A stretch of 36,698 bases of DNA from Xanthomonas maliensis. GTDB lineage: Bacteria; Pseudomonadota; Gammaproteobacteria; Xanthomonadales; Xanthomonadaceae. Positions 26,009 through 33,936 of this stretch are shown here, piece after piece (the first letter of the stretch is position 1; every line of letters starts with the position of its first letter). Below the pieces are notes generated by a model that saw only the letters and a list, made by a program, of their open reading frames with translations, ran no database searches and was not told the origin of the DNA. The stretch is from contig NZ_NSET01000008.1 in NCBI RefSeq assembly GCF_009192945.1, forward strand, positions 1 through 36,698, written 5' to 3'. The position numbers and the translations under genes were made by a program.

Positions 26009-26217
26009 GCGAGGCATCGCAACGGCGGCGCGAGCTGCTGCACCAGTTACGCAATCGGCTCAATGTGATGGGCTTTGCGCTGTACGCGCTGCGCCACGAA
26101 ACACCGTCCAAGCCGATGGAAACCCTGCGCAATGCACACCAGGCGGCCACCGAGTTGCTCGAACGGCTCGGTGAGGAAGAGCGCGCGCTGCAGCAGGACG
26201 TTTCTTCACTCGAATAG
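26005..26217 (+). CDS. 70-aa helical hairpin resembling an isolated histidine-kinase DHp domain
   Basis: A 70-residue protein starting at GTG 26005, overlapping the regulator's stop by 4 bp (GTGA), with GGCGAGGGG just upstream as ribosome site. It is two predicted helices (about 3-32 and 36-66) joined by a Thr-Pro-Ser-Lys-Pro turn. Helix 1 reads ELLHQLRNRLNVMGFAL: the H-Q-L-R-N-x-L pattern with His13 matches the H-box of HisKA kinases (H-E-L-R-x-P-L). Nothing resembling a catalytic ATPase domain follows. I infer a stand-alone phosphoacceptor or a binding partner of the receiver of the preceding regulator. The resemblance is by eye; it may be a generic helical hairpin. Confidence 0.65.
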   Translation: MSEASQRRRELLHQLRNRLNVMGFALYALRHETPSKPMETLRNAHQAATELLERLGEEERALQQDVSSLE

Positions 26218-26309
26218 TCGCCGCCGCCTCGGCACGCACCTTCAATCGCGCGCACAAGATGCGTTGGCGCCCCTGGGCGCGTTTGCAGCGTAGGCGATCG
26301 TGGCTGTGA

Positions 26310-26693
26310 TCAGTCGCGGATCGCCAGCTCCGGTTGCTCGCTGAGCAGCGTGGTGATGGTGCGCGGGTTGTACGGCTTCATGCAGTACGGCAAATGCGCG
26401 AAGCGCGCCGGCAAGGTGTAGCGGTCGTAGCCGGAACAGAACGAGAACGGCACGCCGCGCTCGAGTAGCGCATCGGCAACCGGAAACACCGCCTGTCCGC
26501 GCACGTTGACGTCGAGCAGCGCACCATCGATGCCCTTGGTGGCGGCAATGAGATCCAGTGCGTCGGACACATTGCCCGCGGGCCCCACCACCGCTGCGCC
26601 CGCTTCGGCAAGCAAGTCGTGCAACGACTCGGCCAACAGATAGTCGTCCTCGACCACGAGAATGCGGCGGCCGAGCAGAGGATGATCGAACAT
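26310..26693 (-). CDS. Single-domain response regulator
   Basis: A 127-residue receiver with no output domain. The ATG at 26691-26693 has TTGGAG upstream. Motifs: ILVVEDDYLLAESL with Asp16/Asp17, phosphoacceptor Asp61 in ALLDVNVRGQ, Ser87 in SFCSGYD, and Lys106 in CMKPY. The 'LxDVNxRG' and 'CSGYD' forms are typical of single receivers encoded beside HWE-family kinases. It is divergent from the CheB/CheR-HWE kinase (209 bp between starts), its probable phosphodonor, and convergent with the 70-aa DHp-like gene. It may shuttle phosphoryl groups in a relay or act as a sink. Confidence 0.9.
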   Translation of the reverse strand: MFDHPLLGRRILVVEDDYLLAESLHDLLAEAGAAVVGPAGNVSDALDLIAATKGIDGALLDVNVRGQAVFPVADALLERGVPFSFCSGYDRYTLPARFAHLPYCMKPYNPRTITTLLSEQPELAIRD

Positions 26694-26902
26694 GGGAACT
26701 CCAACACGCCGGCGCGTGCGCGAGGTGATTGGGTAACACACTCTGCGCGCACTGTAGGTGAATGTCGCGCACAAGCAAGCGCTTGCGATGTCATGCACAG
26801 TCACGCCATCGGTTGCGTCTGCCAGCGCATTGGCGGGCGCAGCAGCTTTTGCGATCATTTCCGATTGGCGTTCAAGCAGGCGCCGTCGAACCAGCCGCCG
26901 CC

Positions 26903-29900
26903 ATGACCGACCAGACTCCGACCGACACCACGACGCGCACGCATGCTGCGCAGTCCCCTTTGTTCGTGCTGGCCATCGGCGCCAGTGGCCTGGATGCCGG
27001 CCGGGTGGCCGAGCTGCTCGATGCCATCTGCGGGCCGCCCAATCTGGCGATCATGCTGCTGCTGCGCGATCGCCAGCTGCTGGACGAGGCGCGTCTGCGC
27101 GAACTGCTCGGCCAACAGGCCGACCTATTGCTGGTGCCGGAGGATGGCGACCGTCTGCAGCCTGGGCGGATCTATCTTCCGCCGAGCGCGACCCTGGTGA
27201 CGCTGGAAGAGGACCGACTGCGCCTGCGGCCATTGAACGGCGAAAGCGAGCACGGCCTGATCGACAGTTTCCTGGTGTCGATGGCGCACGATCAGGATGG
27301 CAACGTCATCGGCCTGACCGCCGGCCGTTGCGATGGCGATGGCACCCTGGGCACGGCCGCGATCAAGGAATGCGGTGGTTTGGCCTTGGCGCTGGACGAT
27401 CCCGCGCTGCACGGTATGGATCTGCGCAACGCCAGCAATCCCGCCGCGATCTCCGACGACATCCTGCCGCTGTCGGGCGTGGCTGCACGCATCGCGGCGC
27501 ACATGCAGCGCCATCACGGCTTTGGCCACGCTGCCCCGACCGGGGTGCGCAACGGGAGCGAGAGCGACCAGCTCAGCGAGATCGCCAGCATCCTGCGCAA
27601 TGCGACCGGGCACGACTTCCATGGCTACAAGCGCGCGACTTTCCTGCGTCGTGTGCAGCGTCGCATGCAGGTCGTCCAGGTCGATACCCTGGCGCAGTAC
27701 CTGGAGGTCCTGCGGACCCGATTCGAAGAGCCGCTGCTGTTGTTCAACGATCTGTTGATCGGCGTGACCCAATTCTTCCGCGACCGGCGCGAGTTCGCCT
27801 TTCTGGAACAGCAGGTGATTCCGCGATTGTTCCAGGGAAAGCACGTCGGTGACCACCTGCGGATCTGGGTGCTGGGCTGTTCCACCGGCGAGGAGGCGTA
27901 CTCGCTGGCAATGCTGCTGCGCGAGCATGCGGCGACGCTGGAATCGCCACCGCGGATCCAGATCTTCGCCAGCGATATCGACGGACGCGCGCTGGCCACC
28001 GCGCGGGTCGGGCGCTATTCCTCCAGCATCGTCAGCGAGGTCGCGCCCGAGCGCCTGCAGCGCTGGTTCGTCAAGGAAGGCGACACCTACGTGGTGAACA
28101 AGGAGCTGCGCGCGATGTGCGTGTTCTCCCAGCACAGCATCGTCAAGGATCCGCCGTTCTCGCGGCTGGATCTGGTGTCGTGCCGCAATCTGCTGATCTA
28201 TCTGGATGCGGAACTGCAGAACCGGGTGATTCCGATCTTCCATTTCGCGCTCAAGCCTGGTGGCTATCTGTTCCTGGGCAATGCCGAGAACGTCTCTCGG
28301 CACGCCAAGCTATTCGCGCCGGTCGAGCGCAGCTTCCGGGTGTTCCAGAAGATCGAGGCGGAGAATCGCCTGCACGCGACGTTTCCCACGCCTGTCGCGG
28401 CGCCCGCCGGCAAGGCGCCTGCACCGGCGGTGGTGGCGCCGCGGGGGGCGAGCAATGCGCTGGTCCGCGCGGGAGAGCGAATCGCCGATCGTTATGCTCC
28501 CGCCTACGCCGTGCTGGACGAGCGTTTCGACGTGCTGCACTTCTCCTCGCAGGCCGGGCGCTTTATCCGCCCCGGCGGCGGTGCGCCGAGCTTGAACCTG
28601 CTCAACCTGGTGCACCGCGACCTGCGGCTGGAGCTGCGCGGTGCGTTGGCGCGCGCCGAGGCGGAAAAGGCGCCGGTGCATGTGCGCGGCGTTCCGGTCC
28701 ACGAGGATCTGGCGAGCTGGGCGGTGGATCTGTTCGTCGAGCCCACCTCCGATTCGGACGTGCCACGTGGCTACGTGGTGCTGTTCCAGGAGGTGGAGGC
28801 GCGCGAGGCGATCGAACTTGCGATGCCTCGCCCGGCAGCGTCGGACGAGGCGCATGTGCAGGCGCTGGAAAGCGAGTTGCGCATCACCCGCGAGCGCCTG
28901 CAGGCGATGATCGAAGAGTTGGAAAGCACCAACGAAGAGCTCAAGTCGTCCAACGAGGAATACCAGTCCCTCAACGAAGAGCTGCAGAGTGCCAACGAGG
29001 AGCTGGAGACCTCCAAGGAAGAGCTGCAGTCGGTCAATGAGGAGGTCACCACCGTCAACGGCGAACTGGCCCACCGGGTGCAGGAGCTGGCGCATGCCAA
29101 TAGCGACCTGAAGAACCTGCTGGAAAGCACGCAGATCGCGACGGTGTTCCTGGACAACGACTTGCGGGTCACCAATTTCACCCCGGCGGTCACCGACATC
29201 CTGCCGCTGGTGGAGAGCGATATCGGCCGGCCCATCGGCCATATCAAGCTGTTCGTGAGCTATGACGAATTGCAGGACGATGCGCGCCGGGTGATCCGGA
29301 CCTTGGCGGCGCTGGACCGTGAAGTGGAGAACCCCGCCACGCAAGCGCGCTACATGGTGCGCGTGCTGCCGTATCGCACGGTGGACAACTTCATCGGCGG
29401 CGCGGTGCTCACCTTCATGGACGTCACTCCGCTGTCGCGCGCAGAACGCGCGCTACGCAGCAGCGAGCAGCGTCTGCGCACCCTGATGGAGGGCATTCCA
29501 CAATTGGTATGGCGCTCGCTCGATGCCGGCCGCTGGACCTGGTCCAGCCCGCAATGGGCGGCGTATACCGGCCAGGACCAGGATGCGAGCCTGGACCTGG
29601 GCTGGCTGCAGGCGGTGCATCCGGACGATCGCGAACTGACCATGCGTGCCTGGTACGAGAGTGCGCATGTGGGGGGGCTGGACGTGGAGCACCGCCTCTA
29701 CAATGCCGCCGAGCATGGCTACCGCTGGTTCCATACCCGTAGCGCGGCGTTGCGCGATGAGCGCGGGCAGGTGATCGAGTGGTTGGGGACGTCGACCGAA
29801 TCGGACAACCTGCGCCGGCTGCAGGAAGAGCAGCGGGTGCTGGTCACCGAGCTGCAGCATCGCACCCGCAACCTGATCACCGTGGTGCAGTCGGTGGCTG

Positions 29901-30436
29901 CCTCGACCGCGCAGAGCTGCCAGACCATGGAGGAATTTGCTGGCAAGTTCGAGGACCGCCTGTCGGCCCTGTCGCGTGTCCAGGGGCTGCTGTCGCAGTC
30001 GGACAATACGCCGACCACGATCGGCGCCTTGCTGCGCATGGAGCTGGATGCGCTCGGCACCGAACCGGACCAGCGCCGCGTCATCGTCGAAGGGCCCGAG
30101 GTCGTGCTGCGCAAATCCACCGTGCAGACCTTGGCGCTGGCCCTGCACGAACTGGCGACCAACGCGCTGAAGTACGGTGCGCTGGCGACCGATGCCGGCA
30201 CGTTGGCCATTCGCTGGAAGGTGATTGGCGAAGGCGATCGGTCGCGCCTGCTGCTGTCGTGGATCGAAGAGGGCGCCAACCAGCACCTGCGCAACGATCG
30301 CGCCGCCGAGGGGGGATTCGGCCGTCGTCTGATCGAAAAAGCGTTGCCCTACAGCCATGGCGCGCAGACGCGTTACGCGTTGGGCGACACCCGGCTGGAG
30401 TGCGATATCCAGTTGCCGCTGCATCCAGCGCGCTGA
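26903..30436 (+). CDS. CheB-CheR-PAS-HWE hybrid histidine kinase
   Basis: A 1177-residue multidomain signalling protein, apparently soluble. In order: a CheB methylesterase-like domain (about 20-195), a CheR methyltransferase (about 220-480) with SAM site VLGCSTGEEAYS and SCRNLLIYLD, a PAS-like stretch (about 520-630), a coiled coil of NEEL-type repeats (about 650-740), two PAS domains (about 740-845 and 855-965, the second with HPDDRE), and an HWE-type kinase: His986 in ELQHRTRN, Asn1087 in LATNALKYGAL, and WIE at 1120-1122. The CheB part keeps a GAS serine (Ser28) and a GDGTLG aspartate, but the stretch that should hold the catalytic His reads LLLRDRQLL, so esterase activity is doubtful. 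ATG at 26903 gives the natural CheB start; its ribosome site is weak. Confidence 0.92.
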   Translation: MTDQTPTDTTTRTHAAQSPLFVLAIGASGLDAGRVAELLDAICGPPNLAIMLLLRDRQLLDEARLRELLGQQADLLLVPEDGDRLQPGRIYLPPSATLVTLEEDRLRLRPLNGESEHGLIDSFLVSMAHDQDGNVIGLTAGRCDGDGTLGTAAIKECGGLALALDDPALHGMDLRNASNPAAISDDILPLSGVAARIAAHMQRHHGFGHAAPTGVRNGSESDQLSEIASILRNATGHDFHGYKRATFLRRVQRRMQVVQVDTLAQYLEVLRTRFEEPLLLFNDLLIGVTQFFRDRREFAFLEQQVIPRLFQGKHVGDHLRIWVLGCSTGEEAYSLAMLLREHAATLESPPRIQIFASDIDGRALATARVGRYSSSIVSEVAPERLQRWFVKEGDTYVVNKELRAMCVFSQHSIVKDPPFSRLDLVSCRNLLIYLDAELQNRVIPIFHFALKPGGYLFLGNAENVSRHAKLFAPVERSFRVFQKIEAENRLHATFPTPVAAPAGKAPAPAVVAPRGASNALVRAGERIADRYAPAYAVLDERFDVLHFSSQAGRFIRPGGGAPSLNLLNLVHRDLRLELRGALARAEAEKAPVHVRGVPVHEDLASWAVDLFVEPTSDSDVPRGYVVLFQEVEAREAIELAMPRPAASDEAHVQALESELRITRERLQAMIEELESTNEELKSSNEEYQSLNEELQSANEELETSKEELQSVNEEVTTVNGELAHRVQELAHANSDLKNLLESTQIATVFLDNDLRVTNFTPAVTDILPLVESDIGRPIGHIKLFVSYDELQDDARRVIRTLAALDREVENPATQARYMVRVLPYRTVDNFIGGAVLTFMDVTPLSRAERALRSSEQRLRTLMEGIPQLVWRSLDAGRWTWSSPQWAAYTGQDQDASLDLGWLQAVHPDDRELTMRAWYESAHVGGLDVEHRLYNAAEHGYRWFHTRSAALRDERGQVIEWLGTSTESDNLRRLQEEQRVLVTELQHRTRNLITVVQSVAASTAQSCQTMEEFAGKFEDRLSALSRVQGLLSQSDNTPTTIGALLRMELDALGTEPDQRRVIVEGPEVVLRKSTVQTLALALHELATNALKYGALATDAGTLAIRWKVIGEGDRSRLLLSWIEEGANQHLRNDRAAEGGFGRRLIEKALPYSHGAQTRYALGDTRLECDIQLPLHPAR

Positions 30437-30659
30437 TACGCGGGCACTGACGCACGTGGTACAGCAGCGTGATGCGGGTACAGGCCTGTGCAATGGAAAA
30501 TCCTGCACCGGGCGGCAACTCTTGCGGCGTGTGCGTGTGAGGCTGACGCCGCCGCGCGCTTCCCGTCGCGAACGCGTCTGCATTGGCCTGCAACGTGCGG
30601 ACCGAAAGTTGGCGCGGTACTTGCGTGACTCGATGCGTCAGTTGTTCGTGGAGCAAAAG

Positions 30660-31241
30660 ATGATTACGCGCATTCTTCAGTTGTCGACCCGTTTGGCGAG
30701 CAATGCCTGGGTCGAGGTCGGTATCGGTGCCGATGCCGATATCCTGGTCGCCAACCGTGGCGGCAGTCGCGACGAGCGCGCTACCTTTGGCCGGCGCGCG
30801 CCTGGCCAACAGCGTTCGCTGCATATGCAGGAGCCGGGTTGGCTGGCGGGTGTGGATCTGGCGATCTGGGAAACCCAGCGCTGCGCGATTCCGCTATGCG
30901 GCTTCGTCTGCGCCGCTTCCGTGGATGGGTCTACCGCCGGGACATGGCTTAGCGCCGATAGCAGCGCACTGCATGTCGCGGGACTGTGCAATGTCATGGA
31001 TATCGGCGGCCGGCTGCAGATGGGTTTTTCATTGCTGGTGGCGTCCTCGGGCGGCATGCCCAGCCATCGTCCGCTGTGCATTCACGGCGACGTTGCCCAG
31101 TGGTTGCAGATGAGCGGGCGCGAGGCCATGGGCCGGCTGTCGCCCTGGCGATTGGAGCGCAGCACGACGGCAGCGAACATCCGTCCGGAATGGGCGACCG
31201 ATCCGGGGACATCCAGTGCAGGGATGGCGAGTCGGGTGTAG
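30660..31241 (+). CDS. Hypothetical protein, 193 aa
   Basis: A 193-residue protein of unknown family. The ATG at 30660 has GTGGAGC upstream (30648-30654); an earlier in-frame ATG (30633) has no ribosome site. Codon use is like that of neighbouring genes up to about residue 165. It begins MITRILQLSTRLASNAWVEVG and carries four cysteines (RCAIPLCGFVC and AGLCNVMD), several glycine-rich turns and no signal peptide or membrane helix. The last 30 residues are polar and low-complexity. It follows the hybrid kinase by 223 bp on the same strand. Confidence 0.6.
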   Translation: MITRILQLSTRLASNAWVEVGIGADADILVANRGGSRDERATFGRRAPGQQRSLHMQEPGWLAGVDLAIWETQRCAIPLCGFVCAASVDGSTAGTWLSADSSALHVAGLCNVMDIGGRLQMGFSLLVASSGGMPSHRPLCIHGDVAQWLQMSGREAMGRLSPWRLERSTTAANIRPEWATDPGTSSAGMASRV

Positions 31242-31329
31242 TGCGTTCAGGCAGGGTGGACGCACGACCGGCGTCGACGCTCTTGGCCGCGGCATCGGGA
31301 TGCCCGGTCAAGGCAAGGTCCGACCGCCG

Positions 31330-31355
31330 ATTCAGGGCGCAAATTCAGCGCGCAA
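31330..31355. repeat. Tandem 13-bp duplication
   Basis: ATTCAGGGCGCAA at 31330-31342 is followed directly by ATTCAGCGCGCAA at 31343-31355, one mismatch. It lies in the ~490-bp gap 31242-31731, where I find no convincing gene. Confidence 0.7.
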
Positions 31356-31600
31356 ATGGAGTCTGCGACAGATCTCCGTCCGGCAGATGCGACGTAGCTG
31401 TTGGCACTCCGTTGCGCTAGGGCACACTTGACTTCAACGTACTTGCACGGTGTATTCGCGCGAACGCTTATGCGATGTCGTCACTGCGTCGACTGCCGAC
31501 GCTTCGGGTTGCCTATCTTTGGCTTTTAGGCTCACTCAGCCTGGCGCAAGGCGTGGCAATGACACGTTTATCGCGCAGTGCCAGTGTCCGCCGATCGCCG

Positions 31601-31640
31601 ATTCAGCACGCCAGACGATTCAGCACGCCAGACGATGCAG
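31601..31640. repeat. Tandem 17-bp duplication
   Basis: ATTCAGCACGCCAGACG is present twice in a row (31601-31617 and 31618-31634) and a third unit begins as ATGCAG. It is in the same gene-free gap as the 13-bp duplication, and both units start ATTCAG. Apart from these repeats the gap 31242-31731 shows nothing I recognise; it may be decayed sequence. Confidence 0.8.
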
Positions 31641-31731
31641 GCCGCCCGGTGTGCTGACACGTGTGGTCGCTCTATCGCGGGCCGCATCGAACCTGCGGCT
31701 CGCGTTCAAGGTTGCCGGAACAGGGGCGCGC

Positions 31732-32052
31732 TCAAGCGCCCGCGTCGTCCTGGCCAGTGTCACCGGGGCGATCGTCGGTGGTGGACTGTTGCTTGCCGTA
31801 GCTACCGTGCTGGCCCAGGTTCGGTTGGGTACGGCCATCGCGCTGCGGGCGGCCGTCCGGCTCGCCGCGACCTGGGGTGGCGCCCTGCCCGTGGCCGCCT
31901 GCAGACGCCTCGCTGTTGGGGAGCGTGCCATCGTCGGTTGCGGTGACGGACGGATCATGGCGCCCACGTCCGTCGACGGCTGCATCGGGTCCGGGGCCGC
32001 GGTAGGCGGATTGACGCTCGTCGTGCGTTTCAAGCTGGCTTTTGGTGTTCAT
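31732..32052 (-). CDS. Glycine/aspartate-rich disordered small protein, 106 aa
   Basis: A 106-residue hydrophilic, low-complexity protein starting MNTKSQLETHDERQSAYRG and continuing with Gly, Asp, Gln, Arg and Thr, almost without hydrophobic residues. Two ATGs are adjacent; the second (32050-32052) has better spacing from AGGAG. The ribosome site is good and the start lies directly downstream of the manganese catalase terminator. I infer a stress-associated hydrophilin-like protein in the catalase/ferritin cluster. The composition also makes it possible that only the first 40 or so residues are conserved. Confidence 0.6.
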   Translation of the reverse strand: MNTKSQLETHDERQSAYRGPGPDAAVDGRGRHDPSVTATDDGTLPNSEASAGGHGQGATPGRGEPDGRPQRDGRTQPNLGQHGSYGKQQSTTDDRPGDTGQDDAGA

Positions 32053-32063
32053 CATCACTCCTG

Positions 32064-32101
32064 CGAAAAGAACACGGCCCGGTCGCAAGCGCCGGGCCGT
32101 G
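32064..32101 (-). terminator. Intrinsic terminator of the manganese catalase gene
   Basis: Perfect 10-bp stem, CACGGCCCGG (32073-32082) with CCGGGCCGTG (32092-32101) around a 9-nt loop, followed on the minus strand by TTCTTTTC (32064-32072). It begins 14 bp after the catalase stop. Because the ribosome site of the 106-aa gene follows at once, read-through would set that gene's expression. Confidence 0.85.
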
Positions 32102-32115
32102 AATATTGCGATGAC

Positions 32116-33015
32116 TTAGCGCTGGATGTCGCCGGTCGTCGACCCTGCGCCGGGGCCGGCGCCTAGATCGGCACCGGTGACGCGATCCAGTTCCGGTTGC
32201 GACATCAAGCGTGCCGACATCGCGTCCAGTGCCTTGGTCTGGGTAGCATTCAAGGCCACCGTCGCCGAACCATCGCCGCCGTCGACGGCAGCCTGCTGTT
32301 CGCGGTCGGCGACCGTTTCCCACAATTCGCCGGCATTCCAGGGGCCAATCATGTCGCCTTCGCCCTGCGACATGTTGTAGTAGGTGTCGGTAAAGCGTGG
32401 GTCGCCCGGCAGCTTGCCCGGCGGGAAGTTCGGCTCGATCGAATACAAGGCCTTTTCGAACGATTTCTGGTGCGCTACTTCGCGCGTCATCAGAAAGCGC
32501 AGCGCGTCGACGATACCGGGATCGTTGGTGACATTGATCAGGCGCTCGTAGACCAGTTTCGCACGCGCCTCGGCGGCGATATTGGAACGCATGTCGGCGG
32601 TGGGGCAACCGATCGAATCCACGTACGCCGCTGTCCACGGCACCCCGGAAGAGTTGACCAGTGCCGGGCCACCCCCGTACAGAATCTGCTGGGTATGGCT
32701 GGTGCTGTTCTGGGTCATGTTGCGCATCTCCATCGCCTCTTCCATGCCCTCGGACAGGACGGCCTTGGGCCCCTTGTTGAGCATGGCGATGATCGAGCCG
32801 ATGATTTCCAGATGGCTGATTTCTTCGGTGGCGATATCGAACAGCAAATCCTTACGACCCGGATCGTCTTCGCCCAGTGCCTGGGTGAAATAGCGCATGG
32901 CAGCGGCGAGCTCGCCTTGCGGCCCGCCGAATTGCTCGAGCATCAGGGTGGCGAGATCCGGATTCGGCTCGGCCACGCGAACGGTGTACATCAAACGCTT
33001 GTTATGCATGAACAT
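32116..33015 (-). CDS. Manganese (non-haem) catalase
   Basis: A 299-residue dimanganese catalase that breaks down hydrogen peroxide. The ATG at 33013-33015 follows AGGAG by six bases. Metal ligands expected from the Lactobacillus plantarum enzyme are all in place: Glu35 (GPQGELAAAM), Glu65 and His68 (TEEISHLE), Glu149 (IAAEARAKL) and His182 (REVAHQKSF). The C-terminal tail from about 245 is low-complexity (AAVDGGDGSATVAL, GAGPGAGSTTG), as is common in this family. It lies 117 bp downstream of the YciF-like gene on the same strand, separated by strong hairpins, and ends at an intrinsic terminator. Confidence 0.95.
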   Translation of the reverse strand: MFMHNKRLMYTVRVAEPNPDLATLMLEQFGGPQGELAAAMRYFTQALGEDDPGRKDLLFDIATEEISHLEIIGSIIAMLNKGPKAVLSEGMEEAMEMRNMTQNSTSHTQQILYGGGPALVNSSGVPWTAAYVDSIGCPTADMRSNIAAEARAKLVYERLINVTNDPGIVDALRFLMTREVAHQKSFEKALYSIEPNFPPGKLPGDPRFTDTYYNMSQGEGDMIGPWNAGELWETVADREQQAAVDGGDGSATVALNATQTKALDAMSARLMSQPELDRVTGADLGAGPGAGSTTGDIQR

Positions 33016-33079
33016 GGGGTGCTCCTGACTGGCACCAGCGGCCTTGGGCGGCACTGGCGTGGGGCTGGCTGGCGGAGGG

Positions 33080-33125
33080 GCCCGCGTGCGGGCAGATGCG
33101 GCGCCGACGATCGCGGCGCCGCATC
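33080..33125. promoter_or_regulatory. Twin hairpins between yciF-like and catalase genes
   Basis: Two adjacent dyads: GCCCGC (33080-33085) with GCGGGC (33088-33093), and a perfect 12-bp stem GATGCGGCGCCG (33095-33106) with CGGCGCCGCATC (33114-33125) around ACGATCG. No T-run follows on the minus strand, so they are probably mRNA-stability or processing elements setting the relative amounts of the two proteins, or a factor-dependent end. Confidence 0.6.
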
Positions 33126-33131
33126 GATGGA

Positions 33132-33638
33132 TCAGGCGGCCTTGCTGGCCTTGGAAGCCTTCTGATTGCCGCCCTGCTCGGCGAGCAGGGTGAGCTTTTC
33201 GTCGGTGGCCTTCTCTTCTTCAAGGGTAGCCAGCAACAACTTGAGCGCGTCGCTATAACCGAGCTGCTTGGCGATGGCGGCAATGGTGCCGTACGAGGCG
33301 ATCTCGTAATGCTCCACCTTCTGCGCGCCGCCGATCAGCGCAGCATCGCGCACCGGGCCGGCCTCGATCGAATCGATGGCTTCGCGGCTTTCTTCGACCA
33401 GCCCTTCCATCGCTGCGCATTTGACGCGCTTGAGCTTGATGCCGAGCAGTTCGACCACTTGGTCGATCCGCTCGATCTGGCCCTGGGTTTCCTCCAGATG
33501 GGTTTCGAACGCCTGTGCCAGCTGCGGTTCGCTGGCAGCGCGTGCCAGACGCGGCAGTGCGCGCGTGAGTTGTTTTTCGGCGCTGTAGATATCGGACAAC
33601 TCGTGGATGAAAAGATCTTCGACGGTCTTGATCGCCAT
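33132..33638 (-). CDS. DUF892/YciF-type ferritin-like protein
   Basis: A 168-residue four-helix protein of the YciE/YciF (DUF892) family, stress-induced proteins with a ferritin-like di-metal fold. The ATG at 33636-33638 has GCAGGAG upstream. Family features: the opening MAIKTVEDLFIHELSDIYSAEKQL, the ETHLEETQGQIERIDQVFE-like second helix (ETHLEETQGQIERID), KCAAMEGLVEE, AQKVEHYEIASYGT and the closing ATLEEEKATDEKLT, followed by a lysine/alanine tail. Acidic and His residues in these helices are the likely metal ligands. It is the upstream member of a YciF-Mn-catalase pair often seen in stress clusters. Confidence 0.93.
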   Translation of the reverse strand: MAIKTVEDLFIHELSDIYSAEKQLTRALPRLARAASEPQLAQAFETHLEETQGQIERIDQVVELLGIKLKRVKCAAMEGLVEESREAIDSIEAGPVRDAALIGGAQKVEHYEIASYGTIAAIAKQLGYSDALKLLLATLEEEKATDEKLTLLAEQGGNQKASKASKAA

Positions 33639-33936
33639 GGTGGCTCCTGCGCAGGTAGTGGATGAGATGTCACGCTTCGCCAGGCGATGCCTGTGCGTGG
33701 AGGACTACGCTAAGCAGGTGACTGTTAGCGCGGTCGGTGGATGCGGTGAGCCTGGCGCGATGGCGATCTGTGCCGTGTCTTCGCACATGCGCGGGGTGCA
33801 ACAGCCACGAGCGTGTACGGCTGCTACGTGACGAGGCAATGCTGAAACGTCATTGCAGGCGACCGGCCCGCACGGGCGATGCGCGACGCGTGCGAGATGC
33901 GCTACAACACCATTCGTTCGTTCGCCGGAGAGCCCC

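Noticed and set aside
24680..28303. Long antisense frames over the sigma-54 regulator (24680-26017) and the hybrid kinase (27125-28303)
   Set aside because: Same His/Gln/Arg-rich shadow composition, no ribosome sites; the sense products are unmistakable.
31400..31416. Sigma-54-like promoter TGGCACTCCGTTGC
   Set aside because: Good boxes, but the spacing is one base short; such sites are normally inactive. No gene follows at once.
31450..32166. 238-codon plus-strand frame with a hydrophobic middle
   Set aside because: Overlaps the 106-aa minus gene and the catalase terminator, has no ribosome site and crosses the tandem repeats; treated as a shadow.
33837..33856. Dyad GCAATG...CATTGC upstream of the 64-aa gene
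   Set aside because: Short arms, no promoter context; expected by chance.
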